Of a stretch of 64,000 bases of DNA, positions 35,105 to 46,573 are shown piece by piece. This DNA is from Brevundimonas sp. 357 (GTDB lineage Bacteria; Pseudomonadota; Alphaproteobacteria; Caulobacterales; Caulobacteraceae): contig NZ_RHWX01000003.1 in assembly GCF_003938605.1 (NCBI RefSeq), positions 185,834-249,833 of the forward strand, given 5' to 3'. The notes under the pieces are model-generated. The model worked only from the letters and a program-made list of their open reading frames with translations, was not told where the DNA came from and searched no databases. The first letter of the stretch is position 1. Every line of letters begins with the position of its first letter. A program made the translations under genes and the position numbers.

Positions 35105-36847
35105 ATGCACATCACCAAACCCAGAACCCTGGTCGCCTTGACGGCGGCCCTGATGCTGATGGGCGGGCCGGTCCTGGCCAAACAGACCGCGCCGGTCCGG
35201 CCCGCCGCGGGCAGCGGCGGCGACATCGTCAACTACGGCCAGATCCACAGCCCTGTGGTGGGGCGCGGCGGCATGGTGGTCAGCCAGAGCGACCCGGCCA
35301 CCCGCGTGGGCGTCGAAATCCTGCGTCAGGGCGGCAATGCGGTGGATTCGGCCGTCGCCGTGGCTTTCGCGGAAGCCGTGACCCTGCCGCGTGCGGGCAA
35401 CATCGGCGGCAGCGGCTACATGATCGTCCATATGGCGGCCACGGCCGAGCGGCCGGCCCAGACCATCGCCGTCAACTATTACGGCACGGCCCCGGCGGCG
35501 ACGACGCCGGACCTGCTGCTGGACGACAGCGGCCGCTTTGACCGCAGCAAGCCGTCGGGCTTCATCAACGTCTCGGTGCCGGGCACGGTCATGGGCATGT
35601 GGGAGGCGCACGCGCGCTTCGGCTCCATGCCCTGGGCCGATCTGATCGCGCCGGCGATCAAGCTGGCCGAGGAAGGCTATGTCCTGTCGGACGGCGAGGC
35701 CGACGCCACGGCCGGGCGGGCGCGGGTGCTGGCGACCGATCCGGGCGCGCGCGAAGCCTATCTGAAGGCGGACGGAACCCCCTATCGCGCGGGCGAGACC
35801 TTCCGTCAGCCTCTGTTGGCCGAGAGCCTGCGCAAGGTGGCGCGCGGCGGGGCCGATGAGTTCTACAAGGGCGAGTTGGCCCGCCAGATCGTCGCGGGCG
35901 TCCAGGCCCAGGGCGGGGTGATCACCATGGCCGACATGGCCGCCTACCGCGCCGACGTGTCAGAGCCGATCTGGGGCAGCTATCGCGACCATCGCATCGC
36001 CTATATGCCGCCGACGGCCTCGGGCGTCAGCGTCGCCCAGGCGCTGAACCTGTTGGAGCATTTCGACCTGCGCGCGATGAGGTGGGGCAGCGTCGACAGC
36101 CTGCACCTGATCTCCGAGGCGATGAAGATCACCTCGTCGGACCGTCGCCTGATCGGCGGGGCGCCGCAGTGGACCACCCCGGCGCATGGGCTGGCGAGCA
36201 AGGAATTCGCCGCCGAACGCGTTCGACTGATCGCCTTGGACCGCACCCTGAAAGCGGCCGATATCCCCGAGGGCAACCCCTATCCCTATGAGAGCCAGGA
36301 CACGACCCACTATTCGGTCGCGGACGCTTTCGGCAATGCGGTGTCGAACACCTACACCCTGTCCAACTCCTACGGCGCGCACGTCGCCCCGGTGGGGACG
36401 GGCATCCTGCTGAACAACCACCTGGACAACTTCTCGTGGGGCACGCGCGGGGAGCCGAACTCGCCCGCGCCGGGCAAGCGCCTGGGTTCGACCATCACGC
36501 CGATGGTGGTGTTCAAGGACGACAAGCCCTGGCTGGTCACAGGCACGCCCGGCGGCGGCTACATCATCGCCACCATGGTCCAACTGATCTCCAACGTGAT
36601 CGACCACGATCTCAACGTGGCCGAGGCGGCCATGCGTCCGCGTCTGAACCAGGCGGGAGGCGACAGTCCGCTGGAGCTGGAAGGCGGTTTTTCGCCCGAC
36701 GTCGAGCGCCTGCTGCGCGAGCGGGGGCACGCCGTGCGTCCGTCGATGACCATGGGGAGCACCCAGTCCATCATGGTCGATGGCGACCGTTTCCTGGGCG
36801 CGGCCGACACTCGGCGTCCGGATGCTCTGGCCCTGGGCGTACGCTGA
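35105..36847 (+). CDS. ggt: Gamma-glutamyltransferase
   Basis: 580 residues. Signal peptide (RTLVALTAALMLMGGPVLAK) then the proenzyme: ILRQGGNAVDSAVAVAFAEA and PRAGNIGGSGYMIVH in the large subunit. The self-cleavage site is QDTTHYSVADAFGNAVS, where the second Thr of TTHYSV becomes the small-subunit nucleophile. PGKRLGSTITPMVVFKDDKP and TGTPGGGYIIATMVQLISNV are conserved. It breaks the gamma-glutamyl bond of glutathione and related peptides in the periplasm. It is followed by a secreted metalloprotease gene, which suggests a peptide-use role. Confidence 0.96.
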   Translation: MHITKPRTLVALTAALMLMGGPVLAKQTAPVRPAAGSGGDIVNYGQIHSPVVGRGGMVVSQSDPATRVGVEILRQGGNAVDSAVAVAFAEAVTLPRAGNIGGSGYMIVHMAATAERPAQTIAVNYYGTAPAATTPDLLLDDSGRFDRSKPSGFINVSVPGTVMGMWEAHARFGSMPWADLIAPAIKLAEEGYVLSDGEADATAGRARVLATDPGAREAYLKADGTPYRAGETFRQPLLAESLRKVARGGADEFYKGELARQIVAGVQAQGGVITMADMAAYRADVSEPIWGSYRDHRIAYMPPTASGVSVAQALNLLEHFDLRAMRWGSVDSLHLISEAMKITSSDRRLIGGAPQWTTPAHGLASKEFAAERVRLIALDRTLKAADIPEGNPYPYESQDTTHYSVADAFGNAVSNTYTLSNSYGAHVAPVGTGILLNNHLDNFSWGTRGEPNSPAPGKRLGSTITPMVVFKDDKPWLVTGTPGGGYIIATMVQLISNVIDHDLNVAEAAMRPRLNQAGGDSPLELEGGFSPDVERLLRERGHAVRPSMTMGSTQSIMVDGDRFLGAADTRRPDALALGVR

Positions 36848-36918
36848 GCCGCCGCTTGCTGTTTCGGCCGTTCGATGGTCTGAACGACCGCTGTTGAATC
36901 AATCGGAGGGGGAAGCCG

Positions 36919-39366
36919 ATGTTGCGCAAGGTTCTGCTGGCGGGCGCCGCGGGTCTGGTTCTGGCTGGAGCAGCGGCTCCCGTAGCGGCGCAGTCCGCGC
37001 CCGCCTCGGCGGCGGCGTCGGCCGCCTGGCGGGACGGCCTGTTCGGCGTGCGACAGGACAGCGACAAGGGCAAGGTCTCGGTGCGCCTGCCCGCGCCGGA
37101 CGCGGACGGGGTTCTGGGCCGTTATCTGTATCAGCCGGGTCTGTCGGCGGGCCTGGGCATGGACGGAGCGGGGCTGGATCGTTCCGGCCTGGGGCAGACG
37201 CAGATCGTGGTCTTCCGCAAGGTCGGGAACCGGGTCTTCGCCGCCTTCGAGAACCATCGCTTCCGCGCCGTGGACGCCGACCCGGATCAGGTCAACGCCG
37301 TCGCCGCCTCCTTCGTCTCGCCGGTCGTCTGGTCGACTGAGGCGACGGACGCCGGGGCCGACGGTTCGGTCACGGTGGACCTTTCGGGCTTTCTCGAGCG
37401 CGACGCGGTCAATGTGGTTTCCCGTCTGAAGCGTGCGCGGCTGGGGACGTTCAAGCCGGCCGCCAGCCTCGGCTACGTCGATACGGCCCAGACCCTGGTC
37501 TTCCCTGACAATGTCGAGTTCCAGACGGTCCAGACCTTCACAAGCGACGAGCCGGGCGGCGAGCTGTCGCGCGTTTCGCCGGAAACCCGTTCCGTCACCC
37601 TGGCGGTGCGCCATTCGTTCATCCGACTGCCGGACGAGGGCTTCCTGCCTGTGCTGCATGATCCGCGGTCGGGCACCTCGGCTCAGGTGACGGTGACGGA
37701 TTTCGCCGCCGACCTGGATCAGCCGGTGGTCAGTCGGCTGGCCCGCCGGTTCCGGCTGGAGAAGACGGATCCTTTCGCCGCCCGTTCGCCGGTGAAGAAG
37801 CCCATCGTCTTCTACGTCGATCGCGCCGCCCCGCCCGCCATCCGCGAGGCCCTGATCGAGGGCGGCAACTGGTGGGCGCAGGCCTTTGAACAGGCGGGCT
37901 ATCTCAACGCCTTCCGTGTCGAGCTCCTGCCCGAGGGGGCGCATCCGATGGACGCCCGCTACAACATCATCTCCTGGGTTCACCGCGAGACGCGTGGCTG
38001 GTCCACCGGCACCAGCGTCAACGACCCGCGCACCGGGGAGATCGTGCGCGGCGTGGTGCAACTGGGCTCCCTGCGCGACCGTCAGGACAAGATGATCATC
38101 GAAGGCCTGATCGGCGCCGCCCGCAGCGGCACGGGCGGCGAGGACGACCCGGACCGTCTGGCCTATCACCGCCTGCGCCACCTGTCGGCGCACGAGATCG
38201 GCCACGCTCTGGGCATTGCTCACAACTTCGCCGCCTCCACCTTCGAGGGGCGGGCCTCGGTCATGGATTATCCGGCGCCGTGGGTGATCGCGGACGGGGA
38301 TCGGCTGGACTTCAGCCAGGCCTATACGACCGGCGTCGGCGCCTGGGACCGCTATGTCGTCGACTGGCTCTATGGCGACGCGCCGGGACGTGATCCGATC
38401 GCACGGCGAGCGGCCTTGGCCGCCGAGGCGCAAGCAAAGGGCTACCGCTTCGTCAACGACACCGATACCCGTCCGCTGGGCAGCCTGCAGCCCTACGGCG
38501 CCATGTGGGACAACGGAACAGACCCGACCGCCGAGTTCGCCAACACCCTGGCGGTGCGGCGCATCGCCCTGTCGCGCTTCGGCCTGGCCAATCTGCCGGC
38601 GGGCGCGCCGGCGGCGGACCTGCGCCGGGTCATCGTGCCGATCTATCTCTATCACCGCTATCAGACGACGGCGGTGGGGCGTCAGATCGGGGGCTTGGAC
38701 TACAGCTACGCCGTCAGCGGCGACGGGCGTGAGCGGGCCGAGGTCGTGCCTGCGGACAAACAGCGCGCGGCGCTGGAGGCCCTGATGCTGGCCCTGTCTC
38801 CGGCCGAACTGGACCTGCGCGACGATCTGATCGATCTGCTGTCCTCGGCCCAGTCGGGCAATTCGGATCGCCAGACCCAGATCGAGCTGTTCGAGGGCAA
38901 GACCGACGCCGTGTTCGATCCGTCCTCGGCGGCGGCGGCGGCGACCGAGGTGGTGTTTGAAACTCTGTTGGCGCCGGAGCGGCTGAACCGTTTGGTCGAG
39001 CAGGAGCGCCGCGATCCGGGGCAACTGGGCCTGGTCGAGACGCTGGATCGGGTGGCGGTCGCCGTCGGACCAGGGGCGGCGTTGAGCCCGCGTCAGGCCG
39101 AGTTGCGCCGCGTCGCCCGCGCCCGCTACACCGCCCATCTGGCCGCGCTGATCCAGGGCAAGGATCTGTCCTCGACGGCGCAGGGCGCGGTGCGCGACAG
39201 CGCGCGGCGGTTCGGGGAGCAGTTGAAACGCTGCCGCGGCGACCGGCTGGAGACGGCGCAGTGCGCCTATCTGGCGGAGGCTCTGACCGGGCCGGTCGAG
39301 GGGCTGAAGGCGCTGAGCGAGACGCTGCCGGTCGCGCAGGCGGTGCCGCCGGGGGCGCCGATCTGA
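36919..39366 (+). CDS. Secreted zinc-dependent metalloprotease (DUF5117/DUF4953-type)
   Basis: 815 residues with signal peptide (KVLLAGAAGLVLAGAAAPVA) and an AGGGGG-rich ribosome site. The zinc motif is SAHEIGHALGIAHNFAAS, an HExxHxxGxxH metzincin-like site with three His ligands and the catalytic Glu, about residue 430. Upstream is the usual N-terminal part with YNIISWVHRETRGWSTGTSV. Downstream comes RVSVMDYPAPWV-like ASVMDYPAPWVIADGD, giving the met-turn (M-D-Y). The family is common in Caulobacter and Bacteroidetes; specificity is unknown. Probably works with the GGT to break extracellular peptides. Confidence 0.9.
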   Translation: MLRKVLLAGAAGLVLAGAAAPVAAQSAPASAAASAAWRDGLFGVRQDSDKGKVSVRLPAPDADGVLGRYLYQPGLSAGLGMDGAGLDRSGLGQTQIVVFRKVGNRVFAAFENHRFRAVDADPDQVNAVAASFVSPVVWSTEATDAGADGSVTVDLSGFLERDAVNVVSRLKRARLGTFKPAASLGYVDTAQTLVFPDNVEFQTVQTFTSDEPGGELSRVSPETRSVTLAVRHSFIRLPDEGFLPVLHDPRSGTSAQVTVTDFAADLDQPVVSRLARRFRLEKTDPFAARSPVKKPIVFYVDRAAPPAIREALIEGGNWWAQAFEQAGYLNAFRVELLPEGAHPMDARYNIISWVHRETRGWSTGTSVNDPRTGEIVRGVVQLGSLRDRQDKMIIEGLIGAARSGTGGEDDPDRLAYHRLRHLSAHEIGHALGIAHNFAASTFEGRASVMDYPAPWVIADGDRLDFSQAYTTGVGAWDRYVVDWLYGDAPGRDPIARRAALAAEAQAKGYRFVNDTDTRPLGSLQPYGAMWDNGTDPTAEFANTLAVRRIALSRFGLANLPAGAPAADLRRVIVPIYLYHRYQTTAVGRQIGGLDYSYAVSGDGRERAEVVPADKQRAALEALMLALSPAELDLRDDLIDLLSSAQSGNSDRQTQIELFEGKTDAVFDPSSAAAAATEVVFETLLAPERLNRLVEQERRDPGQLGLVETLDRVAVAVGPGAALSPRQAELRRVARARYTAHLAALIQGKDLSSTAQGAVRDSARRFGEQLKRCRGDRLETAQCAYLAEALTGPVEGLKALSETLPVAQAVPPGAPI

Positions 39367-39383
39367 CCCTGACTGAAGAGGCG

Positions 39384-39406
39384 ACCCTCTCCCAACAGGA
39401 GAGGGT
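39384..39406. terminator. Hairpin between convergent metalloprotease and P1 peptidase genes
   Basis: A perfect 9-bp stem ACCCTCTCC / GGAGAGGGT with 5-base loop CAACA, reaching the stop codon of the P1 peptidase. No T-tract on either strand, so termination activity is likely but not certain. Confidence 0.6.
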
Positions 39407-40523
39407 TACAGCTCCCGCCAGGTCTTGCCGGTCATGCCCTCATAGTTGGTCGCGTGATAGACGCCGCGCGCCACCGCGCGGGCCAGGACGTCGGCGGCGA
39501 CGTTGCCGAGCTGGGCCACCACGACCTGACGCAGGGCCGGGTCAGCGATGACCTTCTTGCCCGTGGACAGGCTGAACAGGGTGTCGCCGTCGAACGGCGC
39601 GTGGGCGGGGCGGATGGCGCGCGCCATGCCGTCCTGGGCCATGATGGCCACGCGCTGAAGCTCGACCCGCGTCAGGGCCACGTCGGTGGCGATGCAGGCG
39701 ATGGTGGTGTTCTCGCGCGGCTGGGGCCGGAACTTGGACGGCCCCCAGTCCTCGGCCGAGGCGTGCAGGCCCGATGATCCCAGACCGCCGAACTCGTCGC
39801 CGATCTCATAGGGGGCGGCCCAGAAGCTCTTGCCGCCCGGCGCCACGACCGAGCCGACGCTGTTGACCGCCACGATGGCGCCGACCGTCCAGCCCGCCGC
39901 CATGACCGCCGAGGCCGAGCCGATCCCGCCCTTTAGCGCGCCCGCCTCGGCGCCATAGCCCGCGCCTGCGGTGCCGAGGTCGAAGCGGTCGCTCGCGGCC
40001 TCCAGCGCCTGAACCGACAGGCGGCGATATGGGGGCTCCATCTCCCACGCCTTGTTCCCGCCGTTGGCCAGGTCGTAGAGACAGGCGGTCGGGATGATGG
40101 GCGAGGGGGGCACGCCCGGCGCCCCGCCCATGCCGTAGCCGCGCCCGCGCATGCCCATCCAGGCGGCGACGCTGTCGGCCGAGCCGAGGCCGTAGACCGA
40201 CCCGCCCGACAGGATGATGGCATCCACCTCCTGCACCAGGTTTTCGGGGCGCAGCACGTCGGTCTCGCGCCCGGCGGGGCCGCCGCCGCGCACGTCCACG
40301 GCGGCCACAGCGGGCTTTTCGGCCAGGATGACGGTGACGCCGGTGCGGACGCCCGCGTCATGGGCCTGACCGACCTTGATGCCCTCGACGTCGGTGATGA
40401 GGTTCAGCGGCCCGGTGCGGCCGGACGCGCGGGCGGCGCTCTGAGCGGCGGGTTTTGCGCTCGCAGCGCCGGCGGCGGAGGCTGCGGCGCCGATCAGGGC
40501 CGAGCCGAGGACGGTTCTGCGGT

Positions 40524-40527
<4 letters not shown>
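39406..40527 (-). CDS. P1-family (DmpA/NylC-like, S58) peptidase with Tat signal
   Basis: 373 residues. The start MNRRTVLGSALIGAAASAAG is a twin-arginine-type signal. The body has LNLITDVEGIKVGQAHDAGV, VTVILAEKPAVAAVDVRGGG and DAIILSGGSVYGLGSADSVA, typical of P1/DmpA peptidases. The self-cleavage segment is ENTTIACIATDVALT, where the Thr after Asn would become the N-terminal nucleophile. It releases N-terminal residues from peptides or cleaves amide oligomers. Its ATG overlaps the stop of the peptide-importer ATPase gene (ATGA), so it belongs to that operon and probably acts on what the importer takes up or on its periplasmic supply. Confidence 0.9.
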
Positions 40528-42140
<1,613 letters not shown>

Positions 42141-42142
42141 GA

Positions 42143-43000
42143 TCAACGCTCCCGCCGCACGCGCGGGTCGAACAGGTCGCGCAGGCCGTCGCCGGTCAGG
42201 CTGAGGCCCAGCACGGTCACGAAGATGGCCAGCCCCGGCATGATCGCCAGCCAGGGCGCGAAACCGATCATGGTCTGGGCCTCGGCCAGCATCCGGCCCC
42301 AGCTGGGCGCGGGCGGCTGGGCGCCTAGGCCGACGTAGGACAGGCCCGCCTCGGCGACGATGCCGACGGCGAACTGGATGGCGGCCTGCACGACCAGCAG
42401 GCTCATCAGATTGGGCAGGATGTGCTGGATCGAGATCAGCGTCTTGGACTTGCCCGCCGTGCGGGCGGCCAGGACGTATTCGCGGGTCCACAGGCCCTGC
42501 GCCGCGCCGCGCGCGACGCGGGTGAAGACGGGGATGTTGAAGACGCCGATGGCGATGACGGCGTTGATCGCGCCCGGTCCCATGACGGCGGTGATCATCA
42601 CGGCCAGCAGCAGGGCGGGGAAGGCGAAGATCAGGTCGTTGCCGCGCATGACCAGTTCGTCGATCCAACCGCCGCGCGCCGCCGCCGTCAGGCCCAAAGG
42701 CGTGCCGATTGCGACGCCGATGCCGACGGCGACGAAGGCGACGACGAGGGAGTTCTGGGCCCCCGCCATGATCATCGACAGCACGTCGCGGCCGAAGTGG
42801 TCCGTGCCCATCCAGTGGGCGGCGGAGGGGGCGGTCAGCTTGGCGGCGATGTCGACCGCCTCGACGTCGTATGGCGTCCAGACGAGGGCCAGCAGGGCGG
42901 TCGCCAGCACCACGGCGGTCAGCGTGGCGCCGACGATCAGCGACAGCGGCCAGCGCATGCGGGGCTTGGCGGGGGCGATAATGGCGGGGGCGTCGGTCAT
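42143..43000 (-). CDS. Dipeptide/oligopeptide ABC importer permease, DppC-type
   Basis: 285 residues from the ATG at 43000, which overlaps the preceding gene's stop. Membrane segment 1 is WPLSLIVGATLTAVVLATAL; the periplasmic loop TAPSAAHWMGTDHFGRDVLS gives the GTDxxGRDxxS motif of DppC/OppC. Four to five further segments follow, with the EAA loop AARTAGKSKTLISIQHILPN. It pairs with the permease half of the fusion protein encoded just upstream. Confidence 0.94.
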   Translation of the reverse strand: MTDAPAIIAPAKPRMRWPLSLIVGATLTAVVLATALLALVWTPYDVEAVDIAAKLTAPSAAHWMGTDHFGRDVLSMIMAGAQNSLVVAFVAVGIGVAIGTPLGLTAAARGGWIDELVMRGNDLIFAFPALLLAVMITAVMGPGAINAVIAIGVFNIPVFTRVARGAAQGLWTREYVLAARTAGKSKTLISIQHILPNLMSLLVVQAAIQFAVGIVAEAGLSYVGLGAQPPAPSWGRMLAEAQTMIGFAPWLAIMPGLAIFVTVLGLSLTGDGLRDLFDPRVRRER

Positions 43001-45618
43001 GCGCGGCGACCCCTCAGGCGCGGATCGGCGAACAGATAGGCCAGGTCGATCAGGAAGCTGACCAGAACCACGGCGAAGACCAGCACCACCACCACGCTCT
43101 GCACCACGATCAGGTCGCGCTGAGTGATGGCCTGGAAGACCAGTCGGCCGAGGCCGGGCAGGGAGAAGACGTTCTCGATGATGATTCCGCCGGCCAAGAG
43201 GAAGGGGAACTGAAGGCCGAGGATGGTCAGGACCGGGATCCAGGCATTGCGCAGGGCGTGCCGCCACAGGGCCTGATTGACCGACAGGCCCTTGGCGCGG
43301 GCGGTGCGGACATAGTCCTCGTTCATGGTGTCGAGCAGGGCGGTGCGCAGGACGCGGGCGAGGATGGCGGCCTGCGGCGCGGCCAGCGCGACGGCGGGCA
43401 GGATCAGGGCCTTGAAGCCGGGCCAGAAGCCGGCGCTCCAGCCGGGGAAGCCGCCCGCCGAGAACCAGCCCAGGTTCACCGAGAACAGCAGGATCAGCAG
43501 CATGGCGATCCAGAAGTTGGGCAGGGCGACGCCGACCTGCGTCACGCCGATCAGGCCGGTGTCGACGGCGGTGCCTCGGCGGCTGGCGGCGGTGACGCCG
43601 ATGGGCAGGGCGACCAGCAGCGACAGGATGGTGGCCATCAGGGCCAGGGGCGCGGACACGGCCAGACGTTCGGCGATCAGGCCGCCGACCGGCACCTGAT
43701 AGGTGTAGCTGGTCCCGAACTTGCCGGTCAGCAGGTCGCCCAGCCAGGCGAAGTAGCGCTCAAGGCCCGAGCCTTCGAGGCCCATCTGATGACGCAGGGC
43801 GGCGATGGATTCCGGGCTGGCGTTCAGCCCCATCATATAGCTGGCCGGATCGCCCGGCACGACCTGCAGCAGCAGGAAGATGACGACGGTCGCGGCCAGA
43901 AGCGTCAGGGCGTGACCACCCAGCTTCTTCAGCAGCCATGCGGCGCCGAAGCGCCAGGCGACGAAGGCGAGGAGCGCTACGCCCGCGATCAGGCTGATCC
44001 AGCCCCAGGGCAGGGCGCCGCCCGCGCGTTCGACGCTCGCCGCCCCGGCTGCGCCCGCGCCGGTCCATCCGGCCCCGGTGACGTCGTTGGCGGCGATGGG
44101 GCCGTTGATCCAAAGGCCGTTCACGTCCGCCTTCCACACGCCGATGCGCGAGGACTGGAACAGGAAGCCGTTGACCGCGTCATCGGCGATGCGGCGTTGC
44201 AGGTCGCCCAGCAGGCGGTTGCGCGTCGGCTCGTCCGGGGCGGCGTTGACCTGAGCCAACAGGGCGTCGAAGGCGGGGCTGTCGTAGCCGAAATAGTAGT
44301 CCTTTCGGCCGTAGATGTCGTAGTCCATCGGCTCGACGTGCTCGACGATGGTCAGGTCGAACTGACGGCGTTTGAACACTTGGTCCAGCCACTGGGCCCA
44401 TTCCAGATTCTCGATCTTGGCGCGGATGCCGGCTTCGGCCAGTTGCGAGATCAGCACCTCGCCGCTGCGCCGGGCGTAGGGGCGGGGCGGCAGGCGCAGC
44501 GTCACGTCGATGCCGTTGGGATAGCCCGCCTCGGCCAGCAGGGCGCGCGCCTTGGCCGGGTCGTGGGGAGACAGGCCGGTCAGGTCGATATAGCCCGGCG
44601 CCTGACGCGAATAGTGGCTGCCGATCGGCTGGCCGAAACCGAACATGGCCCCCTGGATCAGGGCGTCGCGGTCGATGGCGTAGGAGAGGGCGCGGCGCAC
44701 CCGCACGTCGTTGAACGGCGCCTTGGTGTTGTTGATGCCCAGGATGACCTTGCCTTCGGATGCGCCGACGACGACGCGGAAGCGCGGGTCGCGCTGGAAC
44801 TGGGCGACGTTCTCGGGCGCGGGATAGTTGGGGAAGGCGTCCACGTCGCCGGCGCTGACGGCGGCGAAGGCGGCGGTCGGGTCGCTGATGAAGCGGAAGA
44901 CGACGGTGTTCAGGTGCGGCGGCGTTCCCCAGTAGCCGTCGCGACGCACCAGGGTCAGCTGGCTGCCGCGCTGCCAGTTCTGCAACTTGAACGGGCCGGT
45001 GCCGACGGGCGCGACGGCGTTGGTCGCGGCGGTCTTGGGCGAGACCATGACCGCGTCGCCCCATGCCAGAACATAGGGCAGGGGGGCCATAGGCCGCGAC
45101 AGGTGGATGCGGATGGTGGCCGGGTCGATGACCTCGACATTGCGGATAGGCTCGAACAGGGCCTTCTGGGCGTTGGTCGAGCCTTCGGCGGTGATGCGGT
45201 CGAGAGAGAATTTTGCGACGGCGGCGTCGAATGGCGCGCCGTCGGAGAAGGTCACGCCGCGCCGCAGGTGGAAGGTCCAGGTCAGGCCGTCGGGTGCGGC
45301 CTCCCACGACTCGGCCAGCGACGGGGCGACCGCGCCGTTTTGGGTCAGACGGGTCAGGCCTTCGAAGACGTTGGCATAGACGACTTCATCCACCGCCGCC
45401 GCCGCGCCCGAGGTCGGATCGAGGTTCGGCGGCTCCAGCGGCAGGCCGAGGATCAGGCGGTCACGCGGCGCCTGCGCCTGAACCTGTGGCGCGGTCAGGC
45501 CCCAGACGAGGCACAGGGCCAGCGACAGCATAAGCGTGATCAGGCCGGGCCGAAGCCCGCCGTTCCGGCCGCGCCGTCGGGATGCTGTCGCGACGCGTGT
45601 CGCCCCTGTCTTCGTCAC
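42997..45618 (-). CDS. Fusion of a peptide-binding protein (family 5) with a DppB-type permease
   Basis: 873 residues with a GTG start preceded by GAGGGAAG. Residues about 30-530 are a complete family-5 solute-binding protein: signal (LRPGLITLMLSLALCLVWGL), LILGLPLEPPNLDPTSGAAA, ESWEAAPDGLTWTFHLRRGV, VRRALSYAIDRDALIQGAMF. After a Gly/Ala-rich linker (GWTGAGAAGAASVERAGGAL) residues about 560-873 are a DppB permease with QVVPGDPASYMMGL and the EAA loop TARAKGLSVNQALWRHALRN. So the binding protein is tethered to the membrane channel. No stop or frame change is seen between the halves. Confidence 0.92.
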   Translation of the reverse strand: MTKTGATRVATASRRRGRNGGLRPGLITLMLSLALCLVWGLTAPQVQAQAPRDRLILGLPLEPPNLDPTSGAAAAVDEVVYANVFEGLTRLTQNGAVAPSLAESWEAAPDGLTWTFHLRRGVTFSDGAPFDAAVAKFSLDRITAEGSTNAQKALFEPIRNVEVIDPATIRIHLSRPMAPLPYVLAWGDAVMVSPKTAATNAVAPVGTGPFKLQNWQRGSQLTLVRRDGYWGTPPHLNTVVFRFISDPTAAFAAVSAGDVDAFPNYPAPENVAQFQRDPRFRVVVGASEGKVILGINNTKAPFNDVRVRRALSYAIDRDALIQGAMFGFGQPIGSHYSRQAPGYIDLTGLSPHDPAKARALLAEAGYPNGIDVTLRLPPRPYARRSGEVLISQLAEAGIRAKIENLEWAQWLDQVFKRRQFDLTIVEHVEPMDYDIYGRKDYYFGYDSPAFDALLAQVNAAPDEPTRNRLLGDLQRRIADDAVNGFLFQSSRIGVWKADVNGLWINGPIAANDVTGAGWTGAGAAGAASVERAGGALPWGWISLIAGVALLAFVAWRFGAAWLLKKLGGHALTLLAATVVIFLLLQVVPGDPASYMMGLNASPESIAALRHQMGLEGSGLERYFAWLGDLLTGKFGTSYTYQVPVGGLIAERLAVSAPLALMATILSLLVALPIGVTAASRRGTAVDTGLIGVTQVGVALPNFWIAMLLILLFSVNLGWFSAGGFPGWSAGFWPGFKALILPAVALAAPQAAILARVLRTALLDTMNEDYVRTARAKGLSVNQALWRHALRNAWIPVLTILGLQFPFLLAGGIIIENVFSLPGLGRLVFQAITQRDLIVVQSVVVVLVFAVVLVSFLIDLAYLFADPRLRGRRA

Positions 45619-45704
45619 CTTCCCTCGGTCTCCCCCTTGCGACGTGGCCGATCTTCGTCAGCCTACGTCATGGATTTGCTTTCACGCCATGGATTAAGTG
45701 CGCC

Positions 45705-46550
45705 TCACCATGGCTGGCGCGCCAGCGAGGCGGGGCAGGCGGCCGTGGCTTCGGTCGCGGCGGCGCGGGCGGCGTCGAACTCATGCTTTGCGCGGGCGAA
45801 GTCGGCCTGGAACGCCGGATCGGCCTTCAGCCGGGTGACGATGGTCGCGCCGACGATGCGGCCCGCCTCGACGTCGCTGGGATAGTGGACGCCGCACACT
45901 GCGCGGCTTTCGCCATAGGCCAGGCCGCGTCGCAGGATGGCGTCGGCGCGGTCCGGCGCCAACTCGGCCAGCACCAGGGCCCAGGCCCAGCCCAAGGCCG
46001 AGTGGCCCGACGGATAGGAACCGCTGGCCCCCAGCCAGCTTTCCGGCGCGATGCAGGTCGGCAGGGATTCGACCACGAAGGGACGTTTGCGGAAATAGCC
46101 CTTCTTGGCGGGGGTCTGGATCATCTCCAGATCGCCCAGCATCTTGCCCATCAACAGCGTCAGGGTGGACATCTGTTCCGGCTCGAACTTGAAGCCGAGG
46201 GCGCAGTCGAAGGCGCGCGGGGCGCCGGGCGTTTCGATCTCATTGTCGGCGCGGGCGATGGCCCAGCGCTCGGTGCCTTCCAGCGACCGCATGGCGCGAT
46301 AGGCGGCGATGTCGGCCTGTTCGCGCAGCGAGCCTTCGGCGGGCGGCGGCGGCAGGAAGTTGGCGGCGTTGGGCGTGTTCTCGGCGGTCAGATAGCCGTG
46401 CGGATGATCGCGGAAGCCTTCCCAGAAAGTGACGGGCGCAGTCGCCGCCGTCTGCGTCGACACGGCCCCGGCGCAGCCGCTCAACGCTCCGCCGAGCGCG
46501 AGAGCCAGGCTCATCGCGATGAGGGAAGAAGAGCGGCGCGAGGTGGTCAT
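45705..46550 (-). CDS. PAP2-type (class A) acid phosphatase lipoprotein
   Basis: 281 residues from the ATG at 46550. The lipoprotein signal ends at GGALSGC (Cys about 25). PAP2 catalytic motifs: KKGYFRKRPFV (K-x6-RP type), GSYPSGHSALGWAWALVLAE (PSGH), and SRAVCGVHYPSDVEAGRIVG (SRxxxxxHxxxD). It hydrolyses phosphomonoesters in the periplasm. It lies 23 bases after phoD on the same strand, so the two phosphatases are likely co-transcribed. Confidence 0.92.
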   Translation of the reverse strand: MTTSRRSSSLIAMSLALALGGALSGCAGAVSTQTAATAPVTFWEGFRDHPHGYLTAENTPNAANFLPPPPAEGSLREQADIAAYRAMRSLEGTERWAIARADNEIETPGAPRAFDCALGFKFEPEQMSTLTLLMGKMLGDLEMIQTPAKKGYFRKRPFVVESLPTCIAPESWLGASGSYPSGHSALGWAWALVLAELAPDRADAILRRGLAYGESRAVCGVHYPSDVEAGRIVGATIVTRLKADPAFQADFARAKHEFDAARAAATEATAACPASLARQPW

Positions 46551-46573
46551 GGGAAAACTCCGGGTAGAAGGGA

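Noticed and set aside
36559..39138. An 859-codon open frame on the minus strand
   Set aside because: Antisense to the metalloprotease; same composition artefact.
43258..45885. An 875-codon open frame on the plus strand
   Set aside because: Antisense to the binding protein/permease fusion, with low-complexity Gly/Ala/Arg/Gln composition and no domain.
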